Shown piece by piece: positions 1 through 9,565 of a stretch of DNA of 50,000 nucleotides. Positions within the stretch are counted from its first letter, which is position 1. Every line of letters begins with the position of its first letter. A model generated the notes under the pieces. It was not told the DNA's origin. It searched no databases and was given only the letters and a program-made list of their open reading frames with translations. Source of the stretch: Anaeromyces robustus. Lineage: Eukaryota > Neocallimastigomycota > Neocallimastigomycetes > Neocallimastigales > Neocallimastigaceae. The position numbers were made by a program, and so were the translations under genes. The stretch lies in assembly GCA_002104895.1 (NCBI GenBank), contig MCFG01000047.1, positions 152,501 through 202,500 on the forward strand, written 5' to 3'.

Positions 1-1162
1 TGCAATGCTTGCAATAATTTTCCTACTCTTTCTCTATCCTTTGCTTCATATATCCATAATCCATTAACATCATCTTTAAATTATAAAAATTATTTATAAT
101 TATAATTATTATAATATTAATTATAATAATAAAAATAATAATATAAATAATAATGATAATAAAGATAATAAAATATTAATATAAATAATAATATAAATAA
201 TAAAGATAATAAAGATAATAAAATATTAATATAAATAATAAATAATAATAGAAATAATAAATGATAATATAAATAATAATGATAATAAAGTTAATAAAAT
301 GTTAATAAAATTAATAATAAATAGAAATATTAAACAATATAATTCATAATTTATTTGAATTAAATTTAATTTTAAGAATTTAAACAATAATATATAACAA
401 TATCGATATTAAATAGTAAGGTATACCATCTGCAGTTTTGTAAATTACAAAATCTTTTGTAATTTCAATTTCCATGTTACTTGTAATATATACTATTAAA
501 TTATCTGGTGCCAATCTATTCATTACTAAAAAACCCGTGTTTGGTTCTTTAGTTCTTTTGAATATAAACATAGTGCCTTCTATTCCCCTTTTTTTCTATT
601 TATTATAAATATAAATATAGATATTCATTTTCAATATTTATATTAATAAGTAATATATATATTTAAATATTTTCTAGAAAATTGATAATAATTCTAATTC
701 TATTTTTATCTCTATTTTATTATTATTATTATTCATTTATTTTAATTTATCTATTTTTTTTTCCTGTAATAACATATTTTGATATAAAATTCTTTCAAAA
801 AACTTAAATTAAACTTTTTTTCTTAGAAAACTAATTTAACAATACAAAAAAAAAAAAGAGTTTTATAATAAAAATATTAATGAAAAAAAAAAAAAGATAT
901 TATATTATATATCTTTTTTCTCTAATGAGAGAATAATATAGTTATTATTTCTGATAATATAGGAAAATTTTCATTATTTCTTCAGAGTGTAAATAAAACT
1001 ATATATATAATTTTAATTATATTATATATTTACCCATGTTTGAAGGCTTGGTTCAAAACTATATACGACAACATGTGAGGAACTTTCGATAATATTTGTT
1101 ATACTATTATCATATCTTTTCAAGACACTAAGATTAATGGCATGTTTTTGTGCTGAGTCCAT
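1..1162 (-). CDS. DCP1: mRNA-decapping protein DCP1, 5' part (partial)
   Basis: DCP1 is the activating partner of the decapping enzyme DCP2 in cytoplasmic mRNA decay; its EVH1-like fold binds proline-rich partners. Three exons join in frame: 1162-1034 (43 codons, ends on Trp), 595-427 and 73-1, with introns 1033-596 and 426-74 bounded by GT/AG. About 123 residues are visible and the gene runs off the left edge. Seen in the sequence: an N-terminal helix (start MDSAQKHAINLSVLKRYD), then a strand ending QTW, then GIEGTMFIFKR, a VMNRL motif, FVIYKTADD, and GLWIYEAKDRERVGKLL. Each lines up in order with landmarks of animal and yeast DCP1 (QW, IEGTLFVY, VNRL, YGIWFY, followed by an R-[IV] helix). 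The start is the first ATG upstream of the conserved helix. The second intron is filled with TAA-type microsatellite. The C-terminal part lies outside the window. Identification is from remembered family motifs and is quite secure. Confidence 0.85.
74..426 (-). repeat. TAA/AATAAT microsatellite filling DCP1 intron 2
   Basis: The intron between the second and third visible DCP1 exons is almost wholly irregular repeats of TAATAATA, AAAGATAATAA and AATAATATAAATAA (densest at about 100-330). It has GT at 426-425 and AG at 75-74 on the minus strand. No other feature is seen. Confidence 0.7.
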
Positions 1163-3559
1163 TTTTTTTATAATTCTTATTTATTTAATAAATTTCTTTA
1201 TTATTTGAATTAATTTATTTTTTTTTTGTTTTATTATGTTTTATTTTTTTTTTTACTATTTTTTTTTTAATTTAAATATAATAAAAATATTGAAATAAAA
1301 GCTGATTCTATAATAAAAGTATAAATATTAAAATAAATGATATTAAGGGTTAACATTACTCTAATAAAAATATGAAGAATAAGAATATTTTTATTATTTT
1401 ATTTTAATATAATATAAAACAAATACCTTGGTTATTATTAATATTTTATTGAAAAATACAATTTTAAATAGAAAAATAGTATTTAATATTATAAAATAAA
1501 AATAATTATCATAAAGAAAAGAAGTGTTTTTTTTTTTTTTTTTTTTTTTTAAAAATTAAATTTATTTTTAAACTCAAATATTCTTTCCAATAATTTCAAT
1601 AGTTTCCAAATTATAAAATAATATATATCTTATTCTTATAATTTTTAATTTTACTTTTTTAATATTATATTACTATATTCTTTTATTGATGACTTATGCA
1701 ATTTAACAACACAAACAAAAAAATATAATAAAATAATAATTAAAGGAAAGAATTTTTGAAATTTAAAAAAAAAAAGAAAAAAAAGAAAAAATAGTTTTAT
1801 TAAATCTTCTTTTTCTTTTTTTCTTTATCACCTTCTTTCTTTATATTTTTTTCCTTAAATTTTTGTAAAAATAAAAAATATTTTTTGTTTTTCTTTTTTC
1901 TTTTTTATTTTTTGAAGAAAAAAAAAAAAATAAAATAAGGATTTACTTTTTTTATTAGTAAGAAAAAAAGTATTAACTAAAATTATTTTATTTTTAATAA
2001 TAATAATAATAATTAAATTATAAATAATAATAATAATACATATATTTTTAAATTTTAATAATTCATAATTTTTTAGTATAAATTTAAATTTAATATTTAA
2101 ATAAGATATTATATTGTAATATTAATTATTATTTTATTTTTATTATTTTTTATATAATATTACATTTATTTTCATATATATATTTATTAAATAAAAATGA
2201 TAAAAACACAATCGATATTATTGAAATAATGTAATGAAAACCTAAAATAAAAAATAGAAATTTGAAAAAGAAAAACAAATAAAGATTATTAATAAAAAAA
2301 AATATTTAATTTTTTCATTTTTATATGGTGAATGGTCCATCAAATACATTATTAATAATGAAACTTTAGAATCAAACATTATATAATTTTTTATTTTTTT
2401 TTATATATATAATATAAAGTAATTATTATATTTTGTATTACTCTGCTATTATTATATTAATATTATTATTGTCTTATATATAGATTAACTTTTTTCTGTA
2501 CAATTATATAAGTTTTTTAGAAAGATATGATTAATGAATAAATATAATAAAGATAAAGTATTATTTTTGAATAGCATATTAACTATTTTAAGATTAATAT
2601 TTGTTTTACATAAAAGATAAATATTAATTTTTATTTTCAATAAGATAAAATAAATACTATAAATGCCTATTATTTAATGTTATATGTTTATTCTATTGAG
2701 TAAAATAAATATAAATAAAAATAAATAAATATATACATATATATACATATATAAAACCTTTAATTTTTTTTTTTTATTTATAAAAAAAAAAAAGAAAAAG
2801 AAATAATTGAAAGAATCCACAACTTTAATAATTTTAATTAAATATATATTAAATATAGAGTATAAAAATATATTTTAATGGCAATATTTATTTTCCTTCA
2901 AAAGATTTATATATTAATTAAATTTAATTAAATTAATCATAAGTTTAAAACATGTTTATTTATTCTTTTTTAGTCAAATAAATTATTTGATTATATGAAA
3001 TGCTTTTTTTTTTTTTAGAAGGAAAATTTTTTTTCAATATTTGATTATTAGTATTTATAATAATGAAATGACTCTGAATGAGTTAAAATCTTAAATAATA
3101 TATGATAAGGACAAGTATTTTATTATATAATTGTATTGGTCAATATAATGATTGTTTAATTCACCATTGATAGTAATGAAAATTATAAAAAGGATATTGT
3201 TTTCATAACATTTATTATTTTTTTCTTTAATAACATTTAAAAACTTTTAAAATTTTCTTTATCTAAAAAGTAAATTCAAAAGTTTAAAATAATCTTTGTA
3301 ATTTCAATAATCAATTTTTGAAAAAGTATAAGTCCAGTAAATATTGAATTTTTATTTTATTTTATATTTTGTTTTGTTTAAAATTAAAACATATATTTAT
3401 TATATATATCTATAAGATTATGCACGTTGTATAAAATGTTACACAATATACTCATATTTAAAAGTATTATTAAGATTATTTTTTCCCATATTTTTTTTTT
3501 TTTTTGCTATTTAATAAAAATAATAGTAGTTTTAATAATAAATATATATATAAGTATTA

Positions 3560-3690
3560 ATAATAAATAATAAATAATAAAGAATAATAAAAATAAATAA
3601 TAAATAATAAATAATAAATAATAAATAATTAATGATTAATAATAAATAAATAATAAATAAATAATAAATAAATAATAAATAATAAATAAT
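3560..3690. repeat. AATAAATA microsatellite
   Basis: Irregular runs of AATAA/AATAAATA units over about 130 bases, with no reading frame of interest. Confidence 0.8.
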
Positions 3691-5464
3691 ATTATTATAA
3701 TAAATATTTTCAATTATAAAGTAGTCTTTATTCGATTATATTACTTATGTTACACATAATTTTTTATTTTGAATAAAGAAAACAAAAATATTATTTGTTT
3801 ATTTATTTATTAATTATTTATTTTATTATTTATTATATAATTATATATTAACAATTTATAAATGTATAATAATTATATAATTGAAAATTTTTGACTCTAT
3901 ATTATAAATAATATAAAAAATACAAAGCCAAAAAAAATTTTATTTATAATTAAGTTTTAACATATTTCATTGTATTAATTTAATATATAATTAATAATTA
4001 TTATTTCAATTAGTATTATGATTAAAATTAATATTTTTATTAATACAGAAGAAATTTATGCTTCTGATAACATTCAAATTTCTTTTTTGTATAATAAGTA
4101 ACAGTAAAAATTATATAATTTCCGTGATAAAAATAATTAATAAGATAATATAATATTGTTTTAAATATCATGCTTTTTAATAATTCTTTATCATTATTAA
4201 ACATGTTAGTGGCTTATTTGATTCTTAATGAATACAATAATAAATATTAATTATATAAAAATAATAATGAATTTTTATAGAGTAAAACTAAATCTGAAAT
4301 TAATAATATTTACCTAAAATAATATTAATATTTTAATATTTAATTAGAAATACATCTTAAAATAATAAAAATATTTATTAAGTTTTATATTATTAATGTT
4401 ATTAAAATACATAAAATTATTTATAAAAATTTTTTTGATCATATAAAAACCATTTTAATATTATTTTATATCTTTTATATTATTTTTATTGCTTTAATGC
4501 TTTAATAACTATAATATAGTATTAGAATAGAATAGAATAGAATATGATGAAATATAAACTGATTTAATAATTGTTTACTTAATAATATGAAATATTTTAC
4601 AGCTTTTTTTTTTTATGATTTAATTATATAAATAATATATTAAAATATTATAAATAAAATATAATGTATATAGTACATAATATATAAAAATATATTTATA
4701 AATTATATATATATATAATGATAATATTTAATTAAATAATATATACAATAATAATTATATAATAAAAACTTTAATTATTATTGTTTATATACATACTAAA
4801 TAAAAGATATATTTTCTGTTAAATTTTAGATAAATATTTTTTTTTTATTATTTATTTAATACTACTTTTTTATATTTTGTAATTTATTATTATTGTTTGA
4901 GATTTTATTTTTCAAAAGTATATTTGTTAAATTATTTATCAGTAATTTAAAAATATAAATATAAATATAAATATAAATAAATAATAATATAAAGTTATTT
5001 TTATTCAATTTATAATTTATATTTGAAAAATAAAAATCAAAATTATATCTTTTATTTTAAAAGTATTATACCAAAATAAATACATAAAAGATATATACGA
5101 AGCATATTTTTCCATATTGTTTATATTTATATTCAATACATAAATAATAATAATAATAATAATAAAAACAATATTAGTACGAAATTCTATAATAAATAAT
5201 AATAAAAAATATATATAATTATATTTGATAAATAAAAAACTATATAAAAGTTTTTTTTTATTTATAATTAAAATATATTTATATATTACATTCACAACTA
5301 TCAATTAATATATTTTTTATTTTTTATTTGTAAATTATACCATTAATATCTATATTTGTGTATCTATTGTAAGTTTTTATATCTTTTTTATATTTGTAAA
5401 AAACGTTAATAAACAAAAAAGAAATTATATTAAAAGGGTTTTTTAGTATTATTTATTAGAAACT

Positions 5465-5512
5465 AAGAAACAAAACAAACAAAACAAACAAAACAAACAA
5501 AACAAGCAAACA
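5465..5512. repeat. AAACAAAAC short tandem repeat
   Basis: About five copies of a 9-base unit (AAACAAAAC/AAACAAGC variants), upstream of the coiled-coil gene that starts at 5918. It is one of the few C-containing repeats in this intergenic stretch. Confidence 0.8.
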
Positions 5513-5917
5513 ATTATAAAATAATTTTTTTTTTTCAATTTTTTTTTAGTTTCATTCAAGAAATAATTAGAAGTATTTAAATAATAAAATGAAAAATTAA
5601 AAACAGTTATTAATACTTATGAAAACAATTCATATATATTAAGGAATTTATTTATTATGTTTTAATTTTAAAAAACAAATAATTGATGATTTTAAATATT
5701 TTTTTTTAAAAGATATAATATTGAATAGAAATAAATAAAAAAAAAAAAATAATTATAAATAAATAAACGAATCAATAATTGAATAAACATATATATATTA
5801 ATTACTTAATATAATATTAATATAATTATATTTATTATTATTATATATGCTATTTTATAGAATTTTATCAGTTTGTATTTTTAGTTCTTATAATTATATA
5901 CAGTATAATAATTTATA

Positions 5918-6856
5918 ATGATGAAGGCTTCAAATGACGTAATTGATAGTTCATATAAACTTATGAAAGACGATGATGATTTCATTAGTTCTTATAATAA
6001 ATTTATGATGGAAAAGATGCATTATTTGGAAACTACCATTGAAACTATTCAAACTTTAATGGAATATCATAATTATACAATTGAAACTATTATGGGTCAG
6101 GTAAATTTTGAATAATAAACAAATAATATCAAAATTATAATCAATATATATTTATTAATATAATCAATATAAATTAATATTATTTTTATTTAATATTAAA
6201 GATTGATGAAATGAAGGATTTAATTATCAAAATTGAAAAGGTATAATAATAATAATAAATATAATAATAATAATAATTATAATAAATATAATATTAATAA
6301 ATAATATAAATAAATTAAATTTTAAATATTGTTCAATTTAAAAAAGGAACAAAATAAGCAAAGATTGGAAAAAGAAAAGGAATTAGAAGAAAGAAATGAA
6401 GAATTATCAGCAAGAAGACGTCAAGAATCGGAAACAGCATTAAGATCCTTAAATAGAAAGGATAGTCTTACTACAGTTTCAACAGCTGTTAATGATGAAA
6501 ATGCTTTATTAAATGCTCAAACAGTAAGAGATAATATAAATGATGATGCTTCCAGTGTAAAAGCTATTCCTGATACATCAGAAGAAAATAATAATGAATC
6601 TAATGAGATTAACGAAGATGGTAATGAACCAAAACCAGAACAAGGCTCGACTAGTTTATTTGATGAAATATATAATTCAGAAGAAGCAAATATAATTCTT
6701 GATGAATATGATAATAATACAGATTTCTTACGTATATGCAAAACAGTAGATTTCTTAATCCAAGATGCTTATACTGCTATTATGTATATTCCAACATCTA
6801 ATGTACCAATTACTAGTTCAATGGCTTATTATACCACCAAATATAGAGCTAATTAA
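5918..6856 (+). CDS. Hypothetical coiled-coil protein, three exons
   Basis: I do not recognise this protein. Exons 5918-6100, 6202-6240 and 6347-6856 join in phase 0 at GTAAAT and GTATAA donors and AAG acceptors, giving 243 residues. Residues 1-61 hold a DDDD patch and a Met/Thr-rich helix, with two ETIxT/ETI motifs. Exon 2 encodes only 13 residues, IDEMKDLIIKIEK, which continue a helix. Exon 3 opens with a strongly charged heptad-like coiled coil (EQNKQRLEKEKELEERNEEL, then ARRRQESE, residues about 75-103). A Ser/Asn/Glu-rich disordered middle follows, then a more hydrophobic C-terminus of about 55 residues (DEYDNNTDFLRICKTVDFL and on to YYTTKYRAN). There is no signal peptide or membrane segment. 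Frame continuity across two introns, normal splice sites and a composition unlike the surrounding DNA support a real gene. An adaptor or cytoskeletal/trafficking subunit is possible, but that is a guess. Two adjacent ATGs open the frame; I chose the first. Confidence 0.75.
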
Positions 6857-7143
6857 GTAGAATTAAAGTAGCATTAAACAGCAACAACAACAACAATAAT
6901 AATTAATAACGATAGAAATCAAATATAATATAAATAAAAATTCAAAAAAATAATAATAATAATACATATCGTTCAACTTTTTTTATATAGTTTTTTTTTT
7001 ATTCACCTTTTTAAATATATATATATTTTAAAAAAGATATATATATATATACAAGTTCAAATTCAAAAACAAAATTTCATAATAATAAAAATAAAATGAA
7101 AAATAAAAATAAATATAAATAGTAGTAATATTTTTTTTATATT

Positions 7144-7247
7144 TAATACAATAATAATAACAGTAAATTAATCAAGTAAAATATTTTATAATAGTTAATA
7201 CAATAATAATAACAGTAAATTAATCAAGTAAAATATTTTATAATAGT
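7144..7247. repeat. 52-bp tandem duplication
   Basis: Two consecutive copies (7144-7195 and 7196-7247) of a 52-base unit beginning TAATACAATAATAATAACAG and ending in TTATAATAGT; they appear identical by eye, indicating a recent duplication. Confidence 0.9.
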
Positions 7248-7317
7248 TAATTTACTAATCAGTATTATTAATATCAATAATATATAGAGAACAAAAAATA
7301 TAAAGGAAGTTTTAATG

Positions 7318-7350
<33 letters not shown>

Positions 7351-9339
7351 GTAATAATAATAAAAAGTAAAAAATTATTAAATGATTGTATAAAAACAAA
7401 AAATACTATTATATATAATTATACTATATTGAAATGACAATTATTTAACAATTGACATGTATTTTAGAGCAAACAAATATATAAATACATTATTATGTTC
7501 ATTATGTTCTTTTTTTTTTTTATTTATTTTTACTCAATATATATATTTATTAATAATATAAAACGATCTTCATATTTTTTTAATATTAATTCTTGTTTTT
7601 ATTTTTATTATAATCATTAATAAATTTTAATAATAATTATAATAATAATAAATAATAAGAAGAAATATAAATTAATCGAATAAATATGAAGTTATTTAAA
7701 AAAATAAAGATAATAATTATTTGAATTTAAATTAAAAAAAAATATAGAAAATTAAAAGTATAATATATAAATAACAACAACAACAACAACAACAATAATA
7801 ATTATAACAATAAAAAAAATTAAAAAAGAATTCAAATAAAAATAATAATAATAAAAAATTATCAATATATGATGATATATTATATAATATTTAACAAATA
7901 TCAGTATTAATCCGATATTTTTTTTTTTTTTTTATTTTATAATCATTTAATTCTAAATTATAATTAAAGATACTTTATTAAAGTAAATTATTTATTTATT
8001 CGTTTAAATATAACATATCATTTCATAAATAAGAAAATTTGATGGGCTTTTCCAAAGCTTTGTCTTTTAAAATAATTTGATGCCTTTTTTACATTATTTT
8101 TTTTTTTTATTATAATTATATAGAAATTAATTATCATATGCGTTTATTATTGTTTTAATTATAATAATAATAATTTTTTTTATTTATTATTATTAAAATT
8201 TAATAATTTTATATTATTAATTAATATATAATAATTATATTATGTAGTACAAAAATTGTAATAATTAATATTCTAATATTAAATACTAATTATTATAATA
8301 ATTTAATACTATAATAAATACATATATTATATATAATATATAATATATTTTATATATTTATTATTTTGTATTCACTAATCAAGTTTGTTTTTATTTACTT
8401 ATTTTATTATATTATTATTATTATTATTTTTTTTTTTTTTACATTAACTTTATATGTATTATTTTTTTTTTGTCCCGAATCTTATATTTATAATTCTATA
8501 AATGTAAAATTGTATATTTTATATAGAAATATTTTTCTATATTATATCTAAATCTTAAATAAATAATTATTCAATTATTATTATTTTTATATATAAATAT
8601 TTTATATTTTTAAATTCTATGATTCTATAATAATTATTTTATGATTTTTTTAATAAGATAATTATATATATATATATAATTATATATATATATATAAATT
8701 TCATTTAATAAAATTTAAAATTCATTGGAATTATTTTATTACCCTATTTGTATATTTTACAAATTTTTATATTTGTACAAACATATGTAATTTACATATT
8801 ATAAATATTATTATTTTTTCTCTATATACTAACATAAAAAGTAATAAATAATATATATTACATTCTTTTTTCTTGTAATGTGTTTTGAATATAAATTAAT
8901 AAATACAAGAAAAAAATTTTTTTTTATAAATAAATAATATTTATAAAAATAAATATATAAACTATTAATTTACTCTATTGTTTATTATTATTGATATTAT
9001 TGATATTATTTTAATGTTATTAATATTGATGTTTTTAATTATGTATTAGTGTTATACTAATTATAATTATTGTAGTTAATGTTTTTGTTGGTTTGTTATT
9101 TTGTTTTGTTTTTATGGTTTTTTTTTTATTATTTTTTTTTATTTTATTTTTTGCTTTTGCTTTTCCTTTTTTTTTTATATTATATATTGTTTTTACTTTT
9201 TTATTTGGTTTTTCTTTCTTTTTTCCTTTTTTTTATTGTTTTTAATTTTTATTTGTTTTTGTTTTTGATTTTGCTTTTGTTTTTTTTCTTTTTTGTTTGT
9301 TCTTTTTTTCTTTTATTTATTTTTTTTTCTATTTCTATT

Positions 9340-9383
<44 letters not shown>

Positions 9384-9436
9384 AAATATTAAAAAATTTT
9401 ACATAATTTAATTTAAAGTAAAATTTTTAATATTTA
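9384..9436. repeat. Hairpin-forming inverted repeat 3' of the esterase gene
   Basis: Arms AAATATTAAAAAATTTTAC (9384-9402) and GTAAAATTTTTAATATTT (9418-9435) are reverse complements except for one extra A. It lies about 130 bases past the esterase stop. A role in transcript ending is possible but unsupported. Confidence 0.6.
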
Positions 9437-9565
9437 AAAAAAATTAACTTGTTTATTTTATTTTATTTTATTTGATTATTTTTATATCATTTTTTTTATT
9501 TCATTTTATTATTGTTATTGTTATTGTTATTAATTATTCTTTATATTATTTTTTTTTTATTTTTT

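Larger units (their letters stand above)
1163..5917. other. AT-rich intergenic region without a supported gene
   Basis: About 4.75 kb between the DCP1 start and the coiled-coil gene. It holds poly-T and poly-A runs (for example 1530-1549), an (AATA)n/(TAAATAA)n tract near 3560-3690, a (TAGAA)n stretch near 4522-4540 and an AAACAAAAC array near 5465-5512. Short open frames occur, including a 54-codon minus-strand one at 4040-4204, but none has splice signals, homology or context that I can support. Confidence 0.6.
6857..9565. other. AT-rich intergenic region between convergent genes
   Basis: Region between the 3' ends of the coiled-coil gene and the dockerin esterase. It contains a 52-base tandem duplication, (AAT)n near 7317-7365, a T-rich tract at 9079-9382 ending in about 40 T residues, and a hairpin at 9384-9436. 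Long open frames here (8366-8551, 9079-9384) are nearly pure Phe/Leu/Ile from T tracts and are not genes. Confidence 0.6.

Noticed and set aside
380-571. A 63-residue minus-strand frame as a gene of its own.
   Set aside because: Its first part is DCP1 exon 2; the tail after TADG reads through the GT donor into an intron.
5017-5304. 95-codon minus-strand frame of Ile/Tyr/Asn/Phe.
   Set aside because: Residue composition matches random translation of this AT-rich DNA and there is no recognisable motif.
8366-8551. 61-codon hydrophobic frame.
   Set aside because: Composition is that of AT-rich noise (Ile, Tyr, Phe, Leu).
9079-9384. 101-codon frame of almost pure Phe/Leu.
   Set aside because: Translation of a T-rich tract ending in about 40 T; no domain or splice context.
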